Below are positions 18,679 through 27,620 of a stretch of DNA of 64,000 bases, one piece after another (the first letter of the stretch is position 1; the number at the start of each line of letters is the position of its first letter). The translations under genes were made by a program, and so were the position numbers. The notes beneath the pieces were generated by a model. That model made no database searches and was not told the DNA's origin. It saw nothing but the letters and a program-made list of their open reading frames with translations. The DNA is from Thioclava nitratireducens. Its GTDB lineage: Bacteria > Pseudomonadota > Alphaproteobacteria > Rhodobacterales > Rhodobacteraceae. The stretch lies in NCBI RefSeq assembly GCF_001940525.2, contig NZ_CP019437.1:2640501-2704500 (forward strand). Direction: 5' to 3'.

Positions 18679-19752
18679 TCAGTTATGGATCAGCGTGACC
18701 GACGTGGGGTCGATCCCCAAGGTCACGGGTGAACCGGGCGAATAGCTGTGCGCCTCAAGCGCGCCGACATGGGTTTCCGCGTCAATCTCGCGACCGTCGC
18801 TGAGCTTGACCCTGAGATACCCGATGGAGCCGACGAGCTGCTTGGCGGTCACGGTGCCTTCAAGCCTGATCTCGCCGGGCGTATTACGCAGGCCGAGGTT
18901 GAAGGCTTCAGCGGGGATCACCGCAAGGTTGGCGCCGGCTGCGCCGACTCCCGAAATAGGGCCATATGGCGTTTCAATCAGCCGCAATCCTTGGTCGCCG
19001 CCCTGCGCGGGCTTGCCTTCGATGATCGTGTTCGAGCCGATGAATTCGGCCACGAAGGGCGTCGCCGGGCGCGTGTAAAGCTCTTTCGGCGCCGAGATTT
19101 GCTCGACCACGCCGTTCGACATGACCACGACGCGGTCCGACAGGCCCAGTGCCTCCGATTGCGCGTGGGTTACAAAGACGAAGGTGATCCCCAGATCGCG
19201 CTGAAGCAATTTCAGCTCGTTCTGGATGATGCGCCGCAGGTTGGCGTCCAGCGCCCCTAACGGTTCGTCGAGCAGCAGGATCTCTGGTTCGACCACAAGG
19301 CCGCGGGCAAGCGCAATTCGCTGGCGCTGCCCGCCGGAAAGCTTGTCGGCCTTGCGGTCCGCGAATTCGGTCAGATCGAACATGTCGAGGATTCGATCAA
19401 CCTTGCGATCCTTCTCGGACTTCGGCACGCCCTTGATGTCCAGCCCGAAGGCGATGTTCTGGCGAACCGTCATGTGCGGGAACAGCGCGTAGTTTTGGAA
19501 AATCATGGATGTCGGGCGCTTTTCCGGCGGCGTGTGCGAGATGTTCTGCCCCATGATGAAGATTTCGCCGTTCGTGATCTCCTCGAAGCCGGCAATCATC
19601 CGCAAAGTGGTAGACTTTCCGCAGCCCGATGGCCCAAGGAAGGCCACGAATTCACCCTTCTCGACTTTGAGGTCGAAATCCGACACGGCGACCGTGCCGT
19701 CGGGGTAGGTCTTGCCGACCGATTTAAGTTCAAGATCGTAGAGCATTTCCAC
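18679..19752 (-). CDS. ABC transporter ATP-binding protein, PotA/UgpC type
   Basis: A 357-residue import ATPase. Walker [13 protein letters not shown], signature [14 protein letters not shown] and Walker [13 protein letters not shown] are intact, followed by the C-terminal TOBE/regulatory region (about residues 240-357). It is the second ATPase in this operon; the other is the first gene (25407-24337). They differ in sequence, so the transporter may use a heterodimeric ATPase, or this one may serve another permease pair. A GC hairpin separates it from the binding-protein gene upstream. Confidence 0.9.
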   Translation of the reverse strand: MEMLYDLELKSVGKTYPDGTVAVSDFDLKVEKGEFVAFLGPSGCGKSTTLRMIAGFEEITNGEIFIMGQNISHTPPEKRPTSMIFQNYALFPHMTVRQNIAFGLDIKGVPKSEKDRKVDRILDMFDLTEFADRKADKLSGGQRQRIALARGLVVEPEILLLDEPLGALDANLRRIIQNELKLLQRDLGITFVFVTHAQSEALGLSDRVVVMSNGVVEQISAPKELYTRPATPFVAEFIGSNTIIEGKPAQGGDQGLRLIETPYGPISGVGAAGANLAVIPAEAFNLGLRNTPGEIRLEGTVTAKQLVGSIGYLRVKLSDGREIDAETHVGALEAHSYSPGSPVTLGIDPTSVTLIHN

Positions 19753-19780
19753 CTTGCCTCGGGAATTGGTTCATAGTGCG

Positions 19781-19812
19781 CCGGGCGCACAGCCGCTCCG
19801 CTGCACGCCCGG
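19781..19812 (-). promoter_or_regulatory. Intercistronic hairpin after the binding-protein gene
   Basis: CCGGGCGCACAGC pairs with GCTGCACGCCCGG across a 6-base loop (two mismatches). It lies 9 bp past the stop of the Tat-type binding protein and 28 bp before the ATPase start. No U-run is seen, so it is more likely an mRNA stabiliser or attenuator that keeps binding-protein transcript higher than downstream genes. Confidence 0.6.
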
Positions 19813-19820
19813 GCCTTGGA

Positions 19821-21038
19821 TCAGGCGTTAAGGAACTCGTCCCAGCGCTGGATCAGGTGGTCATACTCATCGGGCCACTGATGCCAGTAGGCGACGTTCG
19901 CAGCACGCTCCTCAAGCGATCCGCCATCACGCAGGTCGCCAGGGTTGATGCCGCGCTCCGGTTCACCTTCCCACGGCTGTCCCTCGTACCAGAAGGCGTA
20001 TTTCTTCGGATCCATCACCTTTTTGATGTTGGTCGAAGGCGAATAGTAGCCCTGCTCAGTCACGGTGATGCCTGGTTCACCGGACAGCCAGAAATTCGCA
20101 TAGGCGATCACCGCTTCGCGGTTCGGCGTGCCCTTGAGCATCGACGGACCGATAGCCCAGGCGCGATAGCCCTCTTTCGGACGCGCATATTTCGCGGGCT
20201 TGCCCTGCGCCTTGACGGCCATGACTGCGGGCTGCCAAGCGTCACACACAACCATCTCGCCCGAGGCCATGAGGTTCACCAGTTCACCGAAATCACCCCA
20301 AAGCGCACGGAATTGACCGCCTTTCTTCTTTGAGATCAAAAATTTGGTCGCTTCGTCGATGTCCGAGACGCTGGGATTGCCCGGGTTTTCAACCTCCAGC
20401 ATGCCCAAGGAATTCATAGCGAGGATGGCTTGCCCAAATGCGATCAGCGGGTCGACGTTGAGGCCCGATTTACCCCGCCACTTGTCGTCGAAGATCGCGG
20501 TCCAAGTATTGGCTTCCTCGTCCGTCAGAACATCGGGGTTATAGCCGATGGAGTCGTAGTTGTAGACCGCTGGAACCATGTAAAGCTCGGTCTGCGCATC
20601 ATCCGCCCAAATCTGCCCGACGATCTGGGACCGCCGTTCCCATTTGGGGTTCACCTTAGTGAAGGTGTCGCGGATGTTGGCCCAGTTCGGAACCGCCGAA
20701 ACTGGAATGGTCTCGACATTGTCAGTAGCGATCAGCGCGGGCAGACGCTCGGCGATGATTTCCCAGGTGTCGAAGTCCGACGCGCCCGAAAGAATCTTGG
20801 TCTGCGAATCCGGGAAGGTCGCCGGTGTGCCGGAGACCGAGCCGACGCCGCTTGCTTTCTGGAATTTCTCGAGGATGCGATCCTGCACCGTGGTCGAAAG
20901 GCCGGTCGTTCGAAGTGCCTGATTAGACAAATCCTGTGCCTGAGCCCAGCGGGTCCATGGGTGCATACCCGACCCCAGCGCTGCCGCGCCGAGCGCGGCG
21001 GTGCCTTTCATGAAGGTCCGACGGTTCGTTGACGTCAT
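19821..21038 (-). CDS. Tat-exported ABC substrate-binding protein (polyamine/opine type)
   Basis: A 405-residue solute-binding protein with a twin-arginine leader (RRTFMKG at residues 6-12, then an Ala-rich hydrophobic stretch ending AQAQ near residue 36). The mature part is PotD-like. It supplies the periplasmic receptor for the two PotB/PotC-type permeases in the same operon. The related signal-less copy at 16401-15181 shares several motifs. Tat export suggests folding in the cytoplasm before transport. The ligand is not inferable; the family covers polyamines, opines and similar cationic compounds. Confidence 0.9.
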   Translation of the reverse strand: MTSTNRRTFMKGTAALGAAALGSGMHPWTRWAQAQDLSNQALRTTGLSTTVQDRILEKFQKASGVGSVSGTPATFPDSQTKILSGASDFDTWEIIAERLPALIATDNVETIPVSAVPNWANIRDTFTKVNPKWERRSQIVGQIWADDAQTELYMVPAVYNYDSIGYNPDVLTDEEANTWTAIFDDKWRGKSGLNVDPLIAFGQAILAMNSLGMLEVENPGNPSVSDIDEATKFLISKKKGGQFRALWGDFGELVNLMASGEMVVCDAWQPAVMAVKAQGKPAKYARPKEGYRAWAIGPSMLKGTPNREAVIAYANFWLSGEPGITVTEQGYYSPSTNIKKVMDPKKYAFWYEGQPWEGEPERGINPGDLRDGGSLEERAANVAYWHQWPDEYDHLIQRWDEFLNA

Positions 21039-21070
21039 GATTAAAACTCCCTGATTTAGTTGGTTAGTAT

Positions 21071-21823
21071 TCAGTAGCGGCCCGGCAATAAGCCGCCATC
21101 AACCGCAACCACCTGCCCTGTCAGGTAGGAGGCTTCGGAAGATGCAAGAAAACCGATGACGCTCGCGATTTCTTCTGGTTCGCCCAATCTGCCCATCGGA
21201 ATGTAGGGCGACGCTATCTCATCCGCGTTCGGCCCAAGACTGTTCTTTTCGCTCAGAAGCTGAGCGGTGCGCGTATAGCCAGGCGCAACGCCGTTCACCC
21301 GGATACCACGCTTGGCGATCTCCACGGCCAGGCCCCGCACAAGCCCCACAACCCCGGCCTTCGCGGAGGAGTAGTGGACGTGCTCGTCCCAGCCATACGC
21401 CACGCCCATAATGGAGCTGAGACAGATGATGGCGCCTCCCTCCTTCATTACCGGCAATGAAGGGCGGATGACCCGCAACATGCCCTTCAGATCAATGTCG
21501 AAGGTCATATCCCACTTCTCGTCAGTCATCTCGGCGATTGGGACGCGGTGGGCGATCCCTGCATTCGCCACGATCACGTCGATGCGACCATGGCGCTCGG
21601 CAACATCCGCCACGAGAGCATCCGCGGCCGCGGTATCGCGCACGTCAAGCGGCATGAATTCGGCGCTACCGCCAGCGTTGACGATTTCTGCGGCGGTAGC
21701 CGCGCCCTCGTCGGTCAGCACGTCGGTGACGACGACGTGATCGCCCTGCGCGGCAAATTTCTTGGCGGAGGCTCGGCCGATCCCGATCCCAGCGCCCGTC
21801 AAAATTACAACTCTTCTGTCCAT
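21071..21823 (-). CDS. Short-chain dehydrogenase/reductase
   Basis: A 250-residue classical SDR. NAD(P)-binding TGAGIGIGRAS (about residues 8-18), NAG at the NNAG position (IVANAGIAHR), and catalytic Ser / Tyr-x-x-x-Lys (CLSSIMGV and HYSSAKAGV). The ATG at 21823 is preferred because GAGGGA stands just upstream; a GTG four codons earlier lies in the end of the preceding gene. It oxidises an alcohol or reduces a carbonyl in the catabolic route of this operon. It lies next to a second, different SDR. Confidence 0.9.
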   Translation of the reverse strand: MDRRVVILTGAGIGIGRASAKKFAAQGDHVVVTDVLTDEGAATAAEIVNAGGSAEFMPLDVRDTAAADALVADVAERHGRIDVIVANAGIAHRVPIAEMTDEKWDMTFDIDLKGMLRVIRPSLPVMKEGGAIICLSSIMGVAYGWDEHVHYSSAKAGVVGLVRGLAVEIAKRGIRVNGVAPGYTRTAQLLSEKNSLGPNADEIASPYIPMGRLGEPEEIASVIGFLASSEASYLTGQVVAVDGGLLPGRY

Positions 21824-21831
21824 ATCGTCCC

Positions 21832-22560
21832 TCACAGCATCACGTCCCCAGAATTCGGCCCCAGCGTCTGACCCACGAATAGTGCGGCATCATCCGAACA
21901 AAGAAAGGACACCACGCCACCGATCTCTGCGGGTTCGCCGAACCGTCCCAGTGGGAGCTCGGCCCGCTTGGCGCTTTTCCAGTCTTCCGACAGCCCCTCG
22001 ACCAGTGGCGTATTAATTGGACCAGGCGCGATAGCATTAACCCGCACCCCCCGCGCCGACACTTCGCGCGCCAGAGATTTCGTCATTCCGATGATCGCGG
22101 CCTTAGCGCCCGAATAATGGGCCAGCTCCACACCGCCGATCTGGCCGAGCTGGGACGCCACGTTGACGATGATCCCCTCGCCGGCCTTGAGCATTGCAGG
22201 CAGGGCGGCACGGGTCACCAGATAGGTTCCGCGGACATGCACCGCGAACATGCGGTCGAACTCAGCTGGCAGAATATCGACGAACGGCGCCTGATGCCCG
22301 AACCCCGCATTGTTCACTACGATGCCCGGCGCTCCCATTTCCTTCCTCACGCGGTGCATCATCGCATCGACCGCGGCCTCGTCGCTGACATCGGCTGCGA
22401 AGGCATTCGCTTGGCCGCCTGCGGCCCGGATTCCGGCGGTCACCTTTTCGGCGGCCTCAAGGTGAAGGTCGTTAACAGCGACCCGGTAGCCGTCGCGCGC
22501 CAGCCGTTCAGCAATCGCCGCGCCGATGCCGGAGCCGGCGCCTGTCACCAAGGCAATCAT
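21832..22560 (-). CDS. Short-chain dehydrogenase/reductase (second)
   Basis: A 242-residue classical SDR starting MIALVTGAGSGIGAA, with VVNNAGFGH, the catalytic Ser region (VASQLGQIGG) and Tyr-Lys in HYSGAKAAI. It overlaps the stop of the permease gene by four bases (ATGA), so it belongs to the transport operon. Two SDRs in series suggest two oxidation steps, or two stereoisomers, of the imported compound. Confidence 0.9.
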   Translation of the reverse strand: MIALVTGAGSGIGAAIAERLARDGYRVAVNDLHLEAAEKVTAGIRAAGGQANAFAADVSDEAAVDAMMHRVRKEMGAPGIVVNNAGFGHQAPFVDILPAEFDRMFAVHVRGTYLVTRAALPAMLKAGEGIIVNVASQLGQIGGVELAHYSGAKAAIIGMTKSLAREVSARGVRVNAIAPGPINTPLVEGLSEDWKSAKRAELPLGRFGEPAEIGGVVSFLCSDDAALFVGQTLGPNSGDVML

Positions 22561-23402
22561 GCTTCCTCCTGGCCGGCAAAGCGGCTTTTCGAACGCGCAG
22601 TGAAGCGTTTCATCAGCAGACCGTAGATCACCAGCAGAGTGAAACTGAACAGCGTAGTTAGCACGCCGAACGCGAACACATTGGGGTAAATCTCGACGGA
22701 GAAGGTGCCATAGATCGAAAGCGGCAGCGTCAGATCGGCACCGGCGGTAAACAGCGTGCGAGAAAACTCGTCATAGCTTAGCGTGAAGCTAAACAGCATG
22801 GCCGAGAGCACCCCAGGAAAGATCAGCGGGAATGTCACGCGCCGGAAAGTCTGCGCCGGGCTGACGCCGAGCGAGAGCGAAGCTTCCTCGACCGATCGGT
22901 CGAAGCGGTTGAAGATGGCGAGCATCACGAGGAATGCGAAGGGAAAGGTATAGACAACATGCAGCACGAAAGAGGTGCTCCACCAAGCCCTGCCGATGTC
23001 CAGGAAGTTCGACAGTAGCGCCACTCCAAGCCCAACCAAAACACCCGGGACCATCATGCCCAAGATGATAAGGTAGAAGATCGGCCCGGCCCCCTTGAAA
23101 CGGGTGCGGAAGGCTTCTGCGCTCATCGTACCCAAAGTGACCGACACGACCGTAGTCATGAAAGCCAGCACCAGCGACCGCACCAGGCTCGCGCCCACCG
23201 GAAGCTGCGACACGCGTGAGGTTTCGGCCAGGCCGAGAAGATGCTTGTACCAGTAGATCGACCACTCTTGGATCGGGAACTGAGGGCCCCCGCCCTCTCC
23301 CTGGAAACTAAGAATGGCAAGGATGATCATCGGCCCGTAAAGGAACAGCAGGAACAGAGCGGTGTAGAGCACCAGCACGGGGCGGAGCAGACGGACTTCC
23401 AC
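22557..23402 (-). CDS. ABC transporter permease, PotC type
   Basis: A 281-residue inner-membrane permease with about six membrane segments (for example VLYTALFLLFLYGPMIILAI near the start). The cytoplasmic EAA loop that docks the ATPase reads EEASLSLGVSPAQTFRRVTFP. It starts with GTG at 23402, with AAGGAGAT just upstream. Together with the PotB-type permease upstream it forms the translocation pore. Genes are separated by 2 bp. Confidence 0.92.
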   Translation of the reverse strand: MEVRLLRPVLVLYTALFLLFLYGPMIILAILSFQGEGGGPQFPIQEWSIYWYKHLLGLAETSRVSQLPVGASLVRSLVLAFMTTVVSVTLGTMSAEAFRTRFKGAGPIFYLIILGMMVPGVLVGLGVALLSNFLDIGRAWWSTSFVLHVVYTFPFAFLVMLAIFNRFDRSVEEASLSLGVSPAQTFRRVTFPLIFPGVLSAMLFSFTLSYDEFSRTLFTAGADLTLPLSIYGTFSVEIYPNVFAFGVLTTLFSFTLLVIYGLLMKRFTARSKSRFAGQEEA

Positions 23403-23404
23403 GA

Positions 23405-24337
23405 TTACATCTCCTTCCGGAGGTCAACGACGCGCAAGGCGAGCGCAATGACCGCAGTGATGATGATTGTCAGCACCACGCCTGCGACGGCGGCGAAGGC
23501 CCATTTGAGCGATCCGACTTGGCTGACGATGATGTTGCCCAGAAGATTGACCTTCCGACCCGACAGGGATGCTGCGGTAGCGAACTCACCCAAGACCATG
23601 ACCGAAACGAAGATCGTGCCCACGATCACGCCTGGAAGGGACAGGGGCAGAACGATGCGCCGGAAGATCGTCCCGAATGACGCGCCAAGATCGCGCGCGG
23701 CCTCGATCACCGACTCGTCTATGCGGGCTATCATGAACGTGATTGGACCAACCATGAACACGCAGTAGATCTGCGTCATGCCCACGATGACCGAGAACTC
23801 CGAGAAGAGCAGGAAACTCAGAGGCTCGGATATGATGCCGAGCTTCATCAGAATGATGTTGATCGCCCCTTCTGTGCCGAGCATCGGGCGCCACGCGATC
23901 ACGCGGATCAGAAACGATGTCCAAAAGGGGATCACGCAAGCCACCAGAAGGGCTGTCTGGAGCGTCCTGTTCTTGACGAAGAGACCGATGAAAAGCGCGA
24001 CCGGGTAGCCCACGATCAGCGTCGCGAGAAGCACGATGACCCAGACCCTGAGCGTAGTGCCGATTGCTGTCAGGTAGGTGGAAGAACTCAGGAAACGTTC
24101 CCAGCTTGCGGTGGTCAGCTCGGGCTTCACCGCGAAGGTGGTCTGCGTCCAGAAGGACACGTAAATCACCATCCCCAACGGCAGCAGCATGAAAAGCAGC
24201 ATCCAAAGCACGCCAGGGGTCAAAAGCAGGAAGGCCCGGCGCCGATCCTTGGTCTCTCGCATGACGGCAGGGCTGACGGCTGACGCATCAGCGCCAAAGA
24301 CTGGCGTACTAAGCGTTTCTTTGCTGGTCGTTTTCAT
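23405..24337 (-). CDS. ABC transporter permease, PotB type
   Basis: A 310-residue permease with a long cytoplasmic N-terminus and about six membrane segments (first around residues 37-58). The EAA motif is EAARDLGASFGTIFRRIVLP. Its ATG at 24337 overlaps the stop of the ATPase gene (TGATG). It works with the PotC-type permease downstream. Confidence 0.92.
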   Translation of the reverse strand: MKTTSKETLSTPVFGADASAVSPAVMRETKDRRRAFLLLTPGVLWMLLFMLLPLGMVIYVSFWTQTTFAVKPELTTASWERFLSSSTYLTAIGTTLRVWVIVLLATLIVGYPVALFIGLFVKNRTLQTALLVACVIPFWTSFLIRVIAWRPMLGTEGAINIILMKLGIISEPLSFLLFSEFSVIVGMTQIYCVFMVGPITFMIARIDESVIEAARDLGASFGTIFRRIVLPLSLPGVIVGTIFVSVMVLGEFATAASLSGRKVNLLGNIIVSQVGSLKWAFAAVAGVVLTIIITAVIALALRVVDLRKEM

Positions 24338-25407
24338 CAAGCGGCTCCCTTGAACAGCACCGCAGAGTCCGGCGAGAAGAACAGCGCGTAGCTCTTGCCC
24401 TCCTCGAGCTGCGGCAGGCGCGGATCGCTCAGGTGGTCCACCACCTGGATCAGCTCCCCGTCGGGTGTGCGGAAGAACGAAAGCGCCGTGGGACCGTTGA
24501 ACTCACCGGTCACATAGGTCGCTTCGAAATGATCATGTCCGGCCGGAACGTCTGACGGCGCGCAAACACCGATATCGTCGAACCGGACGGCAAGTTGAAC
24601 CGGCGTGTCGTCGGCCACCTTCTCGCCGATCGGCAGTAGCCCGACCGAGGTGCGCAGAGCGCCGTTTTCCACTACGCCTGACAGTAGGTTCCAGGCATTG
24701 AGGTGGCGTGCCGAGGCCGGATTTTTCGGCTGCGTGAAAAGCGAGCGGGAATTATCGACCTGTGCGATCCGGCCCTCGGCCAGAACTGCAACCGTGTCCC
24801 CCATGGTCAACGCTTCGGTCTCGGAACCGGTGACGTGAAGAAAACTAACCTTCAGCCGCTCCCGGATGGCTCGCAGTTCATCGCACATGCGCGCTCGGAG
24901 ATTGGCATCCAGCGCGCCGAGCGGCTCATCGAGCAGTACGATCTGCGGCTCGGTCACAAGTGTGCGGGCTAAGGCGACGCGCTGACGCTGGCCACCCGAA
25001 ATTTCACCGACGCCGCGATGGCCAAAATCCTCGAGCCCGACCAGCTCCAGCGCATGCTGGGTTCTTTCCCGAATCTCGGCCTCGTTCTCGAGCCGGCCGA
25101 CCTCGCGGTAGCGCAAGCCGAAGGCGACGTTCTCCGCCACGGAGAGATGAGAAAACAGTGCGAAGTTTTGGAAAACGAACCCAATGTCGCGAAGGTGCGG
25201 TGGTTTGCCGTCGAGCCGCTCACCATTGAGCAGCAACTCACCGCGATTGGGCTCCTCGAATCCAGCGATGAGGCGCAGCAACGTGGTCTTGCCCGCTCCC
25301 GACGCGCCCAGCAGCGACAGATAGGTGTCGTCCGGAACGCTCAGATCAAGGCCGTCCAGGGCCACTACATCCCCGTAAAGCCTGGTGACGCCATTTAGCT
25401 CAAGCAA
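24337..25407 (-). CDS. ABC transporter ATP-binding protein, first gene of the 25.4-14.2 kb operon
   Basis: A 356-residue PotA-type ATPase with Walker A GASGAGKTTLLR, signature ISGGQRQRVALART, Walker [13 protein letters not shown] and a C-terminal TOBE domain. The best start is TTG at 25407: GGAGGAGGGG lies immediately upstream (25411-25420) and the protein then begins L-E-L-N-G-V, like its family. A longer frame back to 25509 would swallow the operator region. It opens a tightly coupled operon; the divergent GntR gene probably controls it. Confidence 0.88.
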   Translation of the reverse strand: MLELNGVTRLYGDVVALDGLDLSVPDDTYLSLLGASGAGKTTLLRLIAGFEEPNRGELLLNGERLDGKPPHLRDIGFVFQNFALFSHLSVAENVAFGLRYREVGRLENEAEIRERTQHALELVGLEDFGHRGVGEISGGQRQRVALARTLVTEPQIVLLDEPLGALDANLRARMCDELRAIRERLKVSFLHVTGSETEALTMGDTVAVLAEGRIAQVDNSRSLFTQPKNPASARHLNAWNLLSGVVENGALRTSVGLLPIGEKVADDTPVQLAVRFDDIGVCAPSDVPAGHDHFEATYVTGEFNGPTALSFFRTPDGELIQVVDHLSDPRLPQLEEGKSYALFFSPDSAVLFKGAA

Positions 25408-25432
25408 CTGCCCCTCCTCCGTTAATCGCTTT

Positions 25433-25626
25433 TTGCATGCAAACACCATTTTTTCACCCATGCAAGAAAAATTTGATTTGTGTATGCAACATGCATTTAT
25501 CTTGCGCATTAGCTGGTGAAACTTGCCATAAGGTGCTTAATCGAACGGCAACACACGCATGGCCCCCGCTTTTTTCAGGCACAAAAGACCCGGAAGGCAC
25601 TTGATCGCAGCGTCGTTTGCATACAA
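25433..25626. promoter_or_regulatory. Repeated TTGCATRCAA palindromes between ABC operon and GntR gene
   Basis: Three copies of one motif lie in the divergent gap: TTGCATGCAA at 25433-25442, TGTATGCAA at 25481-25489 (inverse orientation) and TTGCATACAA at 25617-25626. The gap is AT-rich and promoter-like. Spaced palindromes next to a GntR gene are what one expects for its operators, so this is the likely control region for both the ABC operon and autoregulation. Confidence 0.65.
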
Positions 25627-25704
25627 CATTCAAACCTTGACCGGCGAAAAACGCGCTATGCTGGCGCCCTGAACACTATGCAGCGGCAGTGGGAGAACGA
25701 TTCG

Positions 25705-26703
25705 ATGACCCGGAAGGCGACCCTCGTGCGCGCGTCCGAGCCGCACCCGTCAACACTTTTCGAAGCGGCCGCTGACCTGATCCGTGCGAATATTTCCCAC
25801 GGCAAACTCGCGCCCGGCGTCGTGCTTCAGGAAAGCGCATTGGCTGAACGGCTGTCGATGTCGCGCGCAACTGTGAAGCGCTCTCTGGCGCTTTTGGCAG
25901 AGGAGGGACTAATTAGGCGCTTCTCGGGCCGTGGATACCTTGTCGCAGGGTCGGACGAAACGCCCCGCCGACTCGATTTGCGCACTGTCGAATTGGACCT
26001 CGAATTACTTGACCAATCCGTCGGCCAGCCGAACTGGCAACGCATTCAGGACGTCGTGGAAAAGGAGCTTTCGCGCTGTCTTGTGTTCGGCCGCTACCGC
26101 GTGGTGGAGGCCCTTCTGGCACAGGAGTTCGATGTGAGCCGAACCGTGGTGCGAGATGTCCTTTCCCGCCTCCAGGAACGCGGCCTGGTCGAGAAAAGCG
26201 CAAGTTCCCGCTGGGTGGTGGAGCCGCTGACGGCCCAGCGGATTAAGAACAAGTTTGAACTCTGCATGATCCTGGAGGTCGCCGCTCTTCAATCCTCCGA
26301 GGTGGACGCCGAAGCGCTGGCGCAATTGGCGGACGAGATCAGGGCACTGCCGCAGGATGACCCGGTCAAACCGCGGACGTGGTTCGACCTGGATCATCGG
26401 TTCTTCCAGCTGGCAATCCTTTCTACCCCGAACCGCGACCTGGCGCATTACGTCAACAGAAACCGCAGCGGCCTTTGGGCGTTGCGCAGCGTGCTGTTCT
26501 CTATCGGTCTGCCGCCGGACCGACAATCGCTGATGGAGTTGTGCATGGTAATCGACCTGCTGCGCGCGGGGACCACCACCGCGGCGGCCAGCATGCTTTC
26601 GACGCATCTGGAAAACGCTCTGCGCCGAACCATTGCGCAGCTCAAGATCGTCTCGGTGATAAACCCGCCTGAAGATTTCGCACCCTATCTTGTTCCGACC
26701 TAA
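25705..26703 (+). CDS. GntR-family regulator with two winged-helix domains and FCD-like tail
   Basis: A 332-residue protein. The first GntR winged helix is at about residues 16-78 (AERLSMSRATVKRSLALLAEEGLIRR). A second, similar one is at about 118-178 (AQEFDVSRTVVRDVLSRLQERGLVEK). A helical ligand-binding FCD-like domain follows (about 190-310). Ordinary FadR-type regulators are about 230 residues with one winged helix, so the duplication is unusual. The ATG at 25705 is used because GGGAGAACG precedes it. It is divergent from the ABC operon, whose promoter carries matching palindromes. Confidence 0.87.
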   Translation: MTRKATLVRASEPHPSTLFEAAADLIRANISHGKLAPGVVLQESALAERLSMSRATVKRSLALLAEEGLIRRFSGRGYLVAGSDETPRRLDLRTVELDLELLDQSVGQPNWQRIQDVVEKELSRCLVFGRYRVVEALLAQEFDVSRTVVRDVLSRLQERGLVEKSASSRWVVEPLTAQRIKNKFELCMILEVAALQSSEVDAEALAQLADEIRALPQDDPVKPRTWFDLDHRFFQLAILSTPNRDLAHYVNRNRSGLWALRSVLFSIGLPPDRQSLMELCMVIDLLRAGTTTAAASMLSTHLENALRRTIAQLKIVSVINPPEDFAPYLVPT

Positions 26704-27194
26704 GGGGCTGCGCCCGCGCGACAGGGCACCGCCATGCGCGATGCCGCGCCAGAGTCGGAGGGCGCGCACTGCGCGCCGCGCGGCTCCCCTATCGCGAGCC
26801 TCGAAAAGCTTGACCGCATCAAACAGAGGCGGCATCAAGAAAGCACGCTCATTGGCGACATCTCGCGGCGACCGGATATCCGGAACAGCTGACTGGATGT
26901 TGTCGGAATGCCCGACCGGATGCGTCGGTGTGCGCAATGTAGCCCTTCAGCAACCGAGGATGCAGGAGCGAGGAGACGGCGTTCCTCCCCAAACTGCTGG
27001 GCTCTCACTGCAGACGTTTTAGGTGAAGCATTGCAAACCGCTCCGCTAAAGAGCAAAGAATCGAATGGTCCGACACCGAAATTAGAGCACACAGCCAGAT
27101 CGACGCAGCCACGGGAGGGTCATCAGCAGGCCATGAACAGACATGCAGCCTTCCCCCCATTTTAGGGTAATCGGCCTCTATGTCTGGAAGCAGA
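26704..27194. other. Intergenic left flank of the island, no gene seen
   Basis: Roughly 490 bp after the GntR gene with no credible coding frame, RNA gene or repeat. The minus-strand frames here are shadows of the GntR gene. The left boundary of the integrated island probably lies in or near this stretch, but I found no attachment-site repeat. Confidence 0.4.
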
Positions 27195-27537
27195 CTAAGG
27201 CTCAATATTGCGTGTCGTTTGACAGCCATCGCGTGGATGGGTTTCGGTGGAACGATCACTTCCATCAATAGCTCTCACGATTTGGCGGCCGATGAAGCGA
27301 CTTGGGCGTGAGGTTGCAACCTTGTACCCCATCTCGGCAAGGTCGACCGCCGCCTTTAGACTCCCAGCAATGGCGATATCCATCCCTGCTTCTATCGCCT
27401 CTTCTGTGCTGATGCCTTCCGTACTCGGGATCGATCATGTCATCCGCCAAGTCGACGAAGACCTTCTGGGTCCCGCAAGGTGACTTGGGAATTCTTTTTC
27501 CCGAAGTTTTTTCTTCGTCCCCGAACAAAGTCGCCAA
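27195..27537 (-). pseudogene. Frameshifted remnant of an unknown protein
   Basis: On the minus strand, one frame (from 27537) reads KVFVDLADDMIDPEYG and then degenerates. About 35 bp later another frame reads a clean protein-like segment with ISTEEAIEAGMDIAIAG and VDLAEMGYKVATSRPSR, ending at 27195. Together they look like one coding sequence broken by a frameshift. The family is not recognised. It precedes the integrase on the opposite strand, typical of island-border debris. Confidence 0.4.
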
Positions 27538-27620
27538 CCTCCTTTGCGTAAGACGGGCAACTCAGGGCGCATCTCCATGACGCCCCAATTTGTCCAGGAC
27601 AAGATGGAAGGCACAAACGC

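Noticed and set aside
26005..26937. Minus-strand open frame of 310 codons
   Set aside because: Antisense to the GntR regulator, no motif.
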